Assembly: GCA_033850885.1 (NCBI GenBank)
Contig: JAWWPG010000056.1
Span: 1-64,000 of the forward strand
Reading direction: 5' to 3'
DNA: 64,000 nt
From: JAWWPG01 sp033850885
GTDB lineage: Bacteria > Actinomycetota > Actinomycetes > Propionibacteriales > Nocardioidaceae
Part shown: piece by piece, positions 50,705-57,822 of the stretch
Numbering within the stretch: position 1 is the stretch's first letter
How the letters are laid out: the number at the start of each line of letters is the position of its first letter
Program-made: the position numbers and the translations under genes
The notes under the pieces: generated by a model
Told to the model about the DNA's origin: nothing
The model's database searches: none
Seen by the model: the letters and a program-made list of their open reading frames with translations, nothing else

Positions 50705-51412
50705 TCAGCCGTCCGAGGGCTCGTGGTCCGTTTTCGACGCGGGGCGGGCGTCCTTCACGACTAGCCGGTAGCCCATCCCTCGGACGGTCTGGATGGAGTC
50801 GGCGCCGAGCTTCTTGCGGAGGTAGCCGACGTACACGTCGATGATGTTGCTCGAGGGGTCGAAGTCGTACCCCCACACCTGGGAGAGCAGCTGCTCTCGC
50901 GACAGCACCTGGTCGGGGTGCCGAAGGAAGAGCTCGGCCAGCCCGAACTCGCGGGCCGACAGCTCGACGGTACGGCCCGACACGGACACCCGGCGGGTAC
51001 GCAGGTCAAGCATGACGCCGCCCTGCCGCAGGACGGTGACCTCGGGAAGCCGGTCGGCGCGCAGGCGCAGACGGATCCGCGCCAGCAGCTCGTCGAACCG
51101 GAACGGTTTCGGCATGTAGTCGTCGGCACCACCCTCGAGGCCCGCCACGGTGTCGGTGACGGAGTCACGAGCGGTCAGCATGATGACCGGGATCACGTGC
51201 TTGGCCTCGCGCAGTCGGCGCAGCAGCGTGAACCCGTCCATCCCGGGCAGGCCGATGTCGAGCACGACGAGGTCGAAGTCACCCGTTTGGAGGTAGCTCA
51301 GCCCGCTGATGCCGTCGCCGACGACCGTCGGTGCGAAGCCGTTGGCTCGAAGCCCCTTGGCGAGGAAGGAGGCGATGCGCTCCTCGTCCTCGACGATCAG
51401 GATGCGGCTCAC
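50705..51412 (-). CDS. OmpR-family response regulator
   Basis: The product is 235 aa. The receiver has ILIVEDEERIASFL, VVLDIGLPGMDGF (phospho-Asp about 51) and DDYMPKPFRFDELLARI; the winged helix has LSAREFGLAELFLRHPDQVLSREQLLSQVWGYDF and IDVYVGYLRKKLG. GTG 51412 overlaps the histidine-kinase stop, and a GGGAGG ribosome site lies upstream. It is the third gene of the secreted-repeat, kinase, regulator operon. A likely operator lies at 53440-53457. Confidence 0.93.
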   Translation of the reverse strand: MSRILIVEDEERIASFLAKGLRANGFAPTVVGDGISGLSYLQTGDFDLVVLDIGLPGMDGFTLLRRLREAKHVIPVIMLTARDSVTDTVAGLEGGADDYMPKPFRFDELLARIRLRLRADRLPEVTVLRQGGVMLDLRTRRVSVSGRTVELSAREFGLAELFLRHPDQVLSREQLLSQVWGYDFDPSSNIIDVYVGYLRKKLGADSIQTVRGMGYRLVVKDARPASKTDHEPSDG

Positions 51413-52833
51413 GGGTGAACCTCCCTCGGGATCGTCAAGGTGAACATCGAGCCGAGCCCGACGGCCGACTCGAGGCTGACCCGTCCGGCGTGTGCCCGCA
51501 TGATCGCACTCACGATCGCCAGTCCGAGCCCCGAGCCGTCGGAGCCGGACATCCGCTTTCCGCGCTGGAAGCGCTCGAAGATCCGTTCGCTCTCCTCGAT
51601 CGCGATGCCCGAGCCGGTGTCCCGCACCCACCAGTAGGACCGGTCGGGCTCCATCCGGAACCCGAGAGCGATCTCGTCACCGGCCCCGGTGTGGGCGAAG
51701 GCGTTCTTGCAGAGCTGCAACAACGCCTGGGTTATCCGTTGGGGGTCGACGAGGACGGACCCCTCCGTGCATGCGTCCAGCTTCCAGTCGCGGTCGCCGA
51801 GCGCACGCGCCTTGCCGAGTATCTCTTCGGTGAGAGCTCCCGCGTCGGTCCTGGTCAACCTGATGAAGTCGGGCTGGTCCGCCCGCGAGAGGACGATGAG
51901 GTCCTCGACCATGCGAGTCATCCGGTCGATCTCGTCGAGTACGAGGTCGCGGGTCGCGGTCACATCGCCGGGGTTGGCGGCGTCGATCAGCTCCAGATGT
52001 CCGCGGATGATGGTGATGGGTGTCCGAAGCTCGTGGCCCGCGTCGTCGAGGAACTGCCGGTTGGCAGTGAACGACGCCTCCAAGCGGTCGACCATCGCGT
52101 TGAACGTCACGGCGAGCTCTGTCAGGTCGTCGTTGCCGCTGGTCTCGATCCGGCGCGTGAGGTCGGTGTCGCTGATCTCCTGAGCGGTCTCGCGCAGCTG
52201 CCGCAGCGGTCGCAGGAGCCGGCTCGCCACCAGCCACGCACCAGCGGTCACCAGCACGAGCGCGATCGCGGCGACGATGGCGTAGGTGCTCATCAGGCTG
52301 CGCAGCGCCTCGTGTTGCGGCTCGAGCAGGTACGCGACCGCGACGGCACCTGGCCGAGTCTGGTCGCGAACCGGTTGCACGGCGACGATGGCGGGGCCCA
52401 ACGGAGTGTCGAGTCGAAACGCCCCGCCGGTCGACGTACGGCGGATGACCGCGTCGTCGAACGGCTGGTAGTCGCTGAGTTGACTGCTGTTGGCGCCCTG
52501 TCCCAGCTGCGGTCGGCCGTCCCAGAACGCGATCAGCAGCTCGTTGTCCTGCGGCACGTTGGTCTCGAGAGCCGACCTCATCAGCCGGGTGGCGCTCGAG
52601 AACGGCTTACCGGTGGCCGGGTCGACCCCGGTGGCCTGGAGACGCGCGAACTCCGCGATCTGGTGAGAGATCGCGGAGTCCGCCTGGTCGTCGAGACGGT
52701 TGCTCTGCACGATGTAGACCGCCAACCCCGCTCCGGTCAAGGCTAGGCCGGCCAGCAGGGCTGTGACCGCGGTGATGCGAGTGCGGACAGAGGTGGCGTG
52801 CCGGCCACGTACCCAGGCGGCGGGACTCCTCAG
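51409..52833 (-). CDS. HAMP-domain sensor histidine kinase, probable CTG start
   Basis: The product is 474 aa if started at CTG 52833. The N-terminus RSPAAWVRGRHATSVRTR leads into the first membrane helix (ITAVTALLAGLALTGAGLAVYIV). A sensor loop, a second helix (AIVAAIALVLVTAGAWLVAS), HAMP, DAGHELRTPITIIRGHLEL and GLGLAIVSAIMRAHAG follow. TTG 52740 is the first usual start, but it would cut through the first helix. No ATG or GTG occurs between the in-frame TAA (52909-52911) and 52740. CTG 52833 overlaps the TGA of the upstream gene (CTGA) after a GGGGGC stretch. Start choice is therefore an inference. Confidence 0.85.
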   Translation of the reverse strand: MRSPAAWVRGRHATSVRTRITAVTALLAGLALTGAGLAVYIVQSNRLDDQADSAISHQIAEFARLQATGVDPATGKPFSSATRLMRSALETNVPQDNELLIAFWDGRPQLGQGANSSQLSDYQPFDDAVIRRTSTGGAFRLDTPLGPAIVAVQPVRDQTRPGAVAVAYLLEPQHEALRSLMSTYAIVAAIALVLVTAGAWLVASRLLRPLRQLRETAQEISDTDLTRRIETSGNDDLTELAVTFNAMVDRLEASFTANRQFLDDAGHELRTPITIIRGHLELIDAANPGDVTATRDLVLDEIDRMTRMVEDLIVLSRADQPDFIRLTRTDAGALTEEILGKARALGDRDWKLDACTEGSVLVDPQRITQALLQLCKNAFAHTGAGDEIALGFRMEPDRSYWWVRDTGSGIAIEESERIFERFQRGKRMSGSDGSGLGLAIVSAIMRAHAGRVSLESAVGLGSMFTLTIPREVHP

Positions 52834-53333
52834 TGCCTGCCCCCGTCGTCTGCCCCGTGGCCGCTGCCGCCGTCGTCGTCGGGGCCGCGGTCGTCGGTGC
52901 CGGTGCGGTTACCGCCGTGGTCGTCGGTGCCGCGGTCGTCGGTGCCGGTGCGGTTACCGCGGTGGTCGTCGGTGCCGTGGTCGTCGGTGCCGGTGCGGTT
53001 ACCGCCGTATTCGTCGAGGCCGGGTGAGTCGTCACCATGGGTCAGGACACTTGGCGATGGAACGACCGTCCGCATGTGGTGACAGTCCTCCCGGCTGCGG
53101 TCGTCGGAACCGCGACCCCTGTCGTCGGCATGGCCCTCGCGACACTGTGCGGCCGGGTTGGGGGTACCGGCGGCCTGAGTCCGCGTCGTGGTCCGGCCGG
53201 CCGCAGGCGTCACCGTGAGCGGAGCGGTCACGCGCGGCAGGGGCGTTCGGTGGGCTGACACTGCTTGTGCCGTGAGGAAAATACCGCCGGCGAGCATGAT
53301 GGCGGCGACGAAGGCCATGAGCTTCTTCAGCAT
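52830..53333 (-). CDS. Secreted Asp/His/Gly-rich repeat protein
   Basis: The product is 167 aa. Residues 1-27 (MLKKLMAFVAAIMLAGGIFLTAQAVSA) form a signal peptide. Residues about 110-155 carry three copies of a 15-residue unit NRTGTDDRGTDDHGG. The repeats are encoded by 45-bp tandem DNA (52880-53015). Acidic, His-containing repeats could bind a divalent metal. I do not recognise a domain. AAGGAGG precedes ATG 53333. First gene of an operon with the kinase and regulator, so it may act as the sensed or signal partner. Confidence 0.7.
   Translation of the reverse strand: MLKKLMAFVAAIMLAGGIFLTAQAVSAHRTPLPRVTAPLTVTPAAGRTTTRTQAAGTPNPAAQCREGHADDRGRGSDDRSREDCHHMRTVVPSPSVLTHGDDSPGLDEYGGNRTGTDDHGTDDHRGNRTGTDDRGTDDHGGNRTGTDDRGPDDDGGSGHGADDGGRH
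52880..53015. repeat. 45-bp tandem repeat, three copies, inside the secreted protein gene
   Basis: CGGTGCCGGTGCGGTTACCG recurs at 52895, 52940 and 52985, a strict 45-bp period. Each period encodes one 15-residue NRTGTDDxGTDDHGG unit on the minus strand. The copies differ by a few bases, so copy number variation is plausible. Confidence 0.85.
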
Positions 53334-53439
53334 GGCCCCTCCTTCGTCTTGCTGCGGTGTGTGGTCATCTCAGAACCTCTCCTGGTGCGCCGACCTGGTT
53401 TCGGCGCTGAGACCAACCTGCCGGCCGTCCACGAGCCCA

Positions 53440-53457
53440 CCATGAGGCAGCCATGAG
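53440..53457. promoter_or_regulatory. Candidate response-regulator box upstream of the secreted-repeat operon
   Basis: CCATGAG (53440-53446), GCAG, CCATGAG (53451-53457) is an exact 7-bp direct repeat with an 11-bp period, the spacing of OmpR-type regulator sites. It lies 107 bp upstream of the start of the operon that includes the response regulator. I infer autoregulation; no consensus is known for this regulator. Confidence 0.55.
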
Positions 53458-53506
53458 AAGTTTCTAATCCTACGGAAGGCGCGCAAAGCAGCCGGCGGTC
53501 GCGCGG

Positions 53507-53980
53507 TCAGGCCGGCCGAACGCGACCCTCGTTCTCGTCAGTCGCGAGCCAGGCCGGACCCGGACCGGCACCGGCTTGCTCGTCATTCGGGTTGCTCAGC
53601 ACACAGGTGCGCAGGGACAGGCAGCCGCACCCGATGCAGCTGGTCAGCTTGCCCTTGAGCCGTTGCAGGTCGGCGATCTGCTGGTCGAGCCGCCCGGTCC
53701 ACGTGCGCGACACGTGCTCCCAGTCGGCCTTGGTCGGAGTCCGGCCCGCGGGGAGTGACTCGAGCGCGGCGGCGATCTCATCGAGGCTGAGTCCGACGCG
53801 CTGGGCGGCCCGGATGAACGCGATCCGTCGCAGCATGTGTCGCCGGTATCTCCGCTGGTTCCCCGCCGTGCGCTCTGCGACGATGAGTCCGACATCCTCG
53901 TAGAAGCGCAAGGCGGAGGGGGCCACCCCGGATCTCGCGGATAGTTCTCCGATGCTCAGCTGTTGGGGCAGCCGTGTCAT
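53507..53980 (-). CDS. soxR: Redox-sensitive MerR-family activator SoxR
   Basis: The product is 157 aa. The MerR winged helix (LSIGELSARSGVAPSALRFYEDVGL, GNQRRYRRHMLRRIAFI) is followed by a dimerisation helix and the [2Fe-2S] motif Cys115-x2-Cys118-x-Cys120-x5-Cys126 (SCIGCGCLSLRTC). Full SoxR is about 150 aa. It switches on promoters when the cluster is oxidised by redox-active compounds. It is 9 bp downstream of csbD on the same strand. A SoxR box lies at 54325-54349 and drives the opposite-strand transketolase pair. Confidence 0.95.
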   Translation of the reverse strand: MTRLPQQLSIGELSARSGVAPSALRFYEDVGLIVAERTAGNQRRYRRHMLRRIAFIRAAQRVGLSLDEIAAALESLPAGRTPTKADWEHVSRTWTGRLDQQIADLQRLKGKLTSCIGCGCLSLRTCVLSNPNDEQAGAGPGPAWLATDENEGRVRPA

Positions 53981-53989
53981 GAACCAGCG

Positions 53990-54163
53990 TCAGCTCTTGA
54001 AGGCGTCCTTGACCTTCTCGCCCGCCTGCTTGAGGTTGGCCTTGCTCTGGTCCACCTTGCCTTCGTTCTCGGTCTGCTCGTCGTCGGCGGCCTTTCCGTA
54101 GGCCTCCTTCGCCTTGCCCTTGGTCTCTTCAGCCTTGTTCTTGACCTTGTCCTCGCCCGACAC
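53990..54163 (-). CDS. csbD: CsbD family stress-response protein
   Basis: The product is 57 aa. It reads SGEDKVKNKAEETKGKAKEAYGKA, then SKANLKQAGEKVKDAFKS, highly charged and helical as in the CsbD family, stress-induced proteins of unknown function. GTG 54163 has GGGAGGG 8 nt upstream. Followed by soxR after 9 bp, probably in the same transcript. It starts about 160 bp from the SoxR box on the far side. Confidence 0.88.
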   Translation of the reverse strand: MSGEDKVKNKAEETKGKAKEAYGKAADDEQTENEGKVDQSKANLKQAGEKVKDAFKS

Positions 54164-54324
54164 TTTGCCCTCCCTCGATCGGTACGGGGCACTGAACCCC
54201 GCGTGACTTCGACCATACCCATGCAGGAGGGCACCCAATCACGCCGTACCCGACAAACGGCCACTGCACCAGCCGGAAGGCTTGGGGCCATGAGAATGCG
54301 GCTCCTCCTTTCTCCCTCGACGAA

Positions 54325-54349
54325 TTGACATCAACTTAACTTTAGGTAT
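54325..54349 (+). promoter_or_regulatory. SoxR box in the promoter of the split transketolase operon
   Basis: The plus strand reads TTGACATCAACTTAACTT followed by TAGGTAT. This differs at only three bases from the SoxR consensus TTGACCTCAACTTAACTT-GAGGTTT. TTGACA (54325-54330) would be the -35, and the box lies in the spacer as in MerR-type promoters. With a 19-nt spacer the -10 is GAGGGT (54350-54355, A and T at the key positions), putting the start at about 54361, at the ATG (54362). Orientation is toward transketolase, not soxR. Confidence 0.8.
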
Positions 54350-54361
54350 GAGGGTAGAGCC

Positions 54362-55081
54362 ATGACAACGCAGACCACGAATGTCACCGCCGGCACCGCG
54401 TCCGGGCCGCTCCGGTACGAAGACCTACCGGGGCTGATCGCTCTCCAGACCGGTGACGAGAAGCACGACGGCGCGGCGGCTTCCACCCTGGATGTCCTGT
54501 GGGTGCTCTACGACGAGGTGCTCCACGTCAGTCCGCAGATGATGGATGACCCGGCGCGGGACAGGTTCTATCTCAGCAAGGGGCATGGCCCCTCGGCCTA
54601 CTACGCGGTGCTGGCCGCCAACGAGTTCTTCCCCGTCGACTGGCTCCCGACATTCGGCGCGTTCGACTCGCCGCTCGGGTACCACCCGGACCGGAACCTC
54701 GTGCCCGGCATGGAGATCTCCTCGGGTTCACTCGGACACGGGCTTCCCCTCGCTGTGGGGACAGTGCTCGGTCTGCGGGCGCAGGGTCTCACATGCCGGG
54801 TCGTGACACTGGTCGGTGACGCCGAGCTCGACGAGGGAACCAACGCGGAGGCCATCGAGTTCGCCGGTGCGGCCGGCCTGGCCGCGCTGACCGTGGTTGC
54901 GGTCGACAACGACTCGGCGACCTGGGGCTGGCGCGGCGGGCTGGAGACCCGGTTCGCCGTGGCCGGCTGGGATGTCAGCCGGGTCGATGGGCGTGACCAC
55001 GCCTCGTTGGCGGCCGCCCTGCGACGTACACATGCGACGATGCCCACCCTTGTGGTTGCTCAGGTGGAGGCGAACTCATGA
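54362..55081 (+). CDS. Transketolase N-terminal subunit (thiamine diphosphate-binding half)
   Basis: The product is 239 aa, the first half of a split transketolase. It has RFYLSKGHGPSAYYAVLAANEFF (about residues 68-90), SSGSLGHGLPLAVG, and the ThDP-Mg motif GDAELDEGTNAEAIEFAG (GDG variant GDA at 152-154), then VDNDSATWGW. In the N-terminal loop the usual GHPGG is replaced by KHDGA, keeping the His. The next gene starts on ATGA overlap. It follows the SoxR box directly; no ribosome-binding site is obvious, so translation may be leaderless. Confidence 0.88.
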   Translation: MTTQTTNVTAGTASGPLRYEDLPGLIALQTGDEKHDGAAASTLDVLWVLYDEVLHVSPQMMDDPARDRFYLSKGHGPSAYYAVLAANEFFPVDWLPTFGAFDSPLGYHPDRNLVPGMEISSGSLGHGLPLAVGTVLGLRAQGLTCRVVTLVGDAELDEGTNAEAIEFAGAAGLAALTVVAVDNDSATWGWRGGLETRFAVAGWDVSRVDGRDHASLAAALRRTHATMPTLVVAQVEANS

Positions 55082-56022
55082 CGCACGCGAGCCTCACGCA
55101 GGCGCGGCCAGTCGGGTGGACCCAGCCGGAGGCGCCAGCGAGCAGCATGCGGGAGTCGTTCGCGCAGACCACGGCACGCCTCCTGGACGAGGACCTCTCC
55201 GTGGTGCTGGTGCTGGCTGACATCTCGGCGGGGTACTTCGTGGAGGCGGCAGCGCGTCATCCCGAACGCGTCATCAACGTCGGCATCCGCGAGCAGCTCG
55301 CCATCAACGTGGGGGCGGGGCTCGCCCTCGCGGGGATGCGTCCGGTCGTGCACACGTTCGCACCGTTCCTCGTGGAACGTGGCTTCGAACAGATCAAGCT
55401 CGGCTTCGGGCACCAGGGCGTTGCCGGCGTCCTGGTGAGTGCCGGGGCATCGTACGACAACTCGACGAGCGGCCGCACGCACCAGTCGCCGAGTGACGTA
55501 GCGTTGCTCGACACCCTGCCCGGCTGGACGATCCATGTCCCCGGGCACCCGGACGAGCTGAGCGCGCTGCTGTCATCGGCCGTGATGGGAGCCGGCTGTG
55601 TCTATCTGCGATCGAGCACGCGGTGCAACGCAACTGCCTCTCCGACGGGACGGATGCATGTCGTGACGAGGGGCGCCCGGGGCACCGTCGTCGCGGTGGG
55701 TCCGACCCTCGACGCGACCTTGGCCGCGAGCGACGGGCTTGATCTCACGGTGTTGTATGCCGCTACGGTCCGGCCTTTCGACAAGGCGACGTTGGCGGAG
55801 ACGCTCACCGCGCCTGACGTGATCCTCGTCGAGCCGTACGCGGCTGGGACCTCAGCCGCCGAGGTCGCGGACGCCCTGCTGCACGTACGTCATCGGCTGC
55901 TCTCGCTCGGGGTGCCTCGTCTCGAGCTGCGTCGCTACGGCACGCCCGCCGAGCACGACGCCGCGTACGGACTGGACGCTGTTGGACTGCGCCGCAGCTT
56001 CGTGAGCTTCCTGCACGGGTGA
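55078..56022 (+). CDS. Transketolase C-terminal subunit (pyrimidine-binding half)
   Basis: The product is 314 aa. It carries the pyrimidine domain with the catalytic Glu72 in NVGIREQLAINVGAGLALAG, then TSGRTHQSPSDVALLDTLPGW, and the C-terminal transketolase domain (VGPTLDATLAASDGLDLTVLYAATVRPFDKATL). Together with the upstream subunit it would transfer two-carbon units between sugar phosphates. Its ATG overlaps the previous stop. Four downstream genes share the strand. Confidence 0.9.
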   Translation: MTHASLTQARPVGWTQPEAPASSMRESFAQTTARLLDEDLSVVLVLADISAGYFVEAAARHPERVINVGIREQLAINVGAGLALAGMRPVVHTFAPFLVERGFEQIKLGFGHQGVAGVLVSAGASYDNSTSGRTHQSPSDVALLDTLPGWTIHVPGHPDELSALLSSAVMGAGCVYLRSSTRCNATASPTGRMHVVTRGARGTVVAVGPTLDATLAASDGLDLTVLYAATVRPFDKATLAETLTAPDVILVEPYAAGTSAAEVADALLHVRHRLLSLGVPRLELRRYGTPAEHDAAYGLDAVGLRRSFVSFLHG

Positions 56023-56073
56023 GGGTCACCGCCAGGTGACCGACCGATGGCGCCGCCTGGCAAACTGCCGAGC

Positions 56074-57006
56074 ATGACGGAGCAGCACACCGGCACCCAC
56101 GAGTTCGTCGATGACGGGCGCAACGACGCCGTCCTGGTGTCCGTTAACGGTGAGCTGAAGCCGCGGGCGGAGGCGGTGGTGTCCGTCTTCGACAGCGGGT
56201 TCGTACTCGGGGACGGGGTCTGGGAGGGCGTGCGGGTCCACCACGGACATCCGGCCTTCCTCCGGCAGCACCTCGACCGGCTCTTCGAGGGCGCCGCGGC
56301 CATCGCGCTCGACATCGGCCGGAGCCGTGAACAGCTCAGCGGCGACATCTACCGAACCCTCGAGGCCAACCAGATGCGCGACGGCGTCCACGTGAGGCTG
56401 ATGGTCACGCGAGGCGTCAAGTCGACGCCGTACCAGGATCCCCGGGTGACGGTCGGCCCGGCAACGATCGTCATCGTCGCCGAGCACAAGGAACCGCTGC
56501 CCGCGGTCGTCGAGTCCGGGATAGCGCTGTTCACCGTGCACGTACGGCGGCCGGGGCCGGATGTCCTCGACCCGAAGCTCAACTCGCACAGCAAGCTGAA
56601 CGACATCACAGCCTGCATCCAGGCGTACACGGCCGGCGCCGACGAGGCGCTGATGCTCGACCCGCACGGGTTCGTGGCCACCTGCAACTCGACGCACTTC
56701 TTCATCGTGCGCGACGGGGAGCTGTGGACCTCGTCGGGCGACTACTGCCTCGGCGGGATCACCAGGGCCAACGTGCTCCGGGTGGCGCGCGAGGCGGGGG
56801 TTCCGGCGTACGAGAGGAACTTCAGCCTGACCGATGTCTACGGCGCGGACGAGGCCTTCGTGACCGGCACCTACGCCGGGCTGGTCCCGGTCCGCGAGGT
56901 CGACGGCCGCGGCATCGGGTCCGGTGAGCGGCCACTGCTGGCGAGGCTGCGGTCTCTCTACGGAGCGCTTGTCGAGGCGGACGTGGCCGGACGTCAGGCG
57001 CGCTGA
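56074..57006 (+). CDS. Aminotransferase class IV (BCAT/D-amino acid transaminase-like)
   Basis: The product is 310 aa. It contains SVFDSGFVLGDGVWEGVRVHHGHPAFLRQHLDRL (class IV start), the PLP-lysine region DPKLNSHSKLNDI, ADEALMLDPHGFVATCNSTHFFIV and GITRANVLRVARE. It could act on branched-chain, D-amino or other acids. ATG 56074; a GTG/ATG at 56047 adds nine non-conserved residues. It lies 51 bp after the transketolase pair and 2 bp before a sulfotransferase-like gene, likely an operon. Plants have fused aminotransferase-IV plus P-loop proteins. Confidence 0.88.
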   Translation: MTEQHTGTHEFVDDGRNDAVLVSVNGELKPRAEAVVSVFDSGFVLGDGVWEGVRVHHGHPAFLRQHLDRLFEGAAAIALDIGRSREQLSGDIYRTLEANQMRDGVHVRLMVTRGVKSTPYQDPRVTVGPATIVIVAEHKEPLPAVVESGIALFTVHVRRPGPDVLDPKLNSHSKLNDITACIQAYTAGADEALMLDPHGFVATCNSTHFFIVRDGELWTSSGDYCLGGITRANVLRVAREAGVPAYERNFSLTDVYGADEAFVTGTYAGLVPVREVDGRGIGSGERPLLARLRSLYGALVEADVAGRQAR

Positions 57007-57008
57007 CG

Positions 57009-57761
57009 ATGGCTGCCGGCGTGCGGCTGGCGATGTGGTCCGGTCCCCGGAACATCTCGACGGCCCTGATGCGCTCCTGGGAGAACCGGCCGGACACCAT
57101 GGTGGTCGACGAGCCGCTCTATGCGCACTACCTCGCAGAGACGGGGATCGACCACCCTGGCCGGGACGAGGTGGTCGAGGCCGGCGAGACGGACTGGAGA
57201 GTCGTCGTGGAGGGTCTCCTCGCCCCGCTGCCTGACGGCATCCGTGTCTTCTACCAGAAGCAGATGGCCCACCACCTGCTGCCGGGGATCGGGCGGGAGT
57301 GGGTCGGCGAGCTCACGAACGTGATGTTGATCCGCGACCCCCGCGAGGTGGTGGCCAGCTATCTGAGGTCACGGAGCCAGGTCACCGTCGACGACATCGG
57401 GCTGCGCCAGCAGACGAGCCTGTACGCCGACCTGGCGGCGGTCGGACGGGTGCCCTTGGTCATCGACGCCGCCGACTTCCTCACCGATCCCGAGCGCTAC
57501 CTACGGGGGCTCTGCGACCTGGTGGGTGTTCCCTTCGACGAACGGATGTTGACCTGGCCGAGCGGGTCGCGCGACAGCGACGGCCTCTGGGCGCCGCACT
57601 GGTATGCCGCCGTCCGGGAGTCGACCGGCTTCGCGCCGTACCAGAGGCGTGAGGTTTCCCTGAGTGGGCAGGGAGAGCGGGTCGCCGAGGAGTGCCGTCC
57701 GCTCTACGAGGAGCTGCGCGCACGCCGCTGGACCGGACCCTCCCCGCGAATTGCGGGATAG
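57009..57761 (+). CDS. Sulfotransferase-like P-loop protein
   Basis: The product is 250 aa. The start MAAGVRLAMWSGPRNISTALMRSWENRPDTMVVDEPLYAHYL is the PAPS/P-loop type binding segment of sulfotransferase-like proteins. NVMLIRDPREVVASYLRSR is the 3'-phosphate binding motif. Substrate unknown. The C-terminal residues TGPSPRIAG and the stop TAG are read from palindromic repeat copy C, so the native end may have been altered. It follows the class IV aminotransferase by 2 bp. Confidence 0.83.
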   Translation: MAAGVRLAMWSGPRNISTALMRSWENRPDTMVVDEPLYAHYLAETGIDHPGRDEVVEAGETDWRVVVEGLLAPLPDGIRVFYQKQMAHHLLPGIGREWVGELTNVMLIRDPREVVASYLRSRSQVTVDDIGLRQQTSLYADLAAVGRVPLVIDAADFLTDPERYLRGLCDLVGVPFDERMLTWPSGSRDSDGLWAPHWYAAVRESTGFAPYQRREVSLSGQGERVAEECRPLYEELRARRWTGPSPRIAG

Positions 57762-57806
57762 TTGACCCGATTCCCGGGTTCGCGCGGTGCACTTTCCCGC
57801 AGTTGA
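57747..57806. repeat. Palindromic repeat family 1, copy C (diverged)
   Basis: CGAATTGCGGGATAGT (57747-57762) and ACTTTCCCGCAGTTGA (57791-57806) are the arms, with mismatches at the tips and one in the left arm. The loop is again 28 nt and ends GGTGC. The left arm overlaps the last six codons of the sulfotransferase gene and includes its TAG stop (57759-57761). Confidence 0.75.
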
Positions 57807-57822
57807 CGGCTAGGGTCGGCTC

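Noticed and set aside
51331..52746. Plus-strand open frame opposite the histidine kinase
   Set aside because: Composition is the complement of kinase codons, with no domain, while the minus strand shows complete HAMP, DHp and ATPase motifs.
52798..53082. Plus-strand Val/Pro/Ser-rich repeat frames over the 45-bp repeats
   Set aside because: They are the complement of the secreted repeat protein, which has a signal peptide and ribosome-binding site on the minus strand.
19399..57806. CRISPR-like array among the repeated palindromes
   Set aside because: Copies are thousands of bases apart and are single hairpins, not a spaced array.
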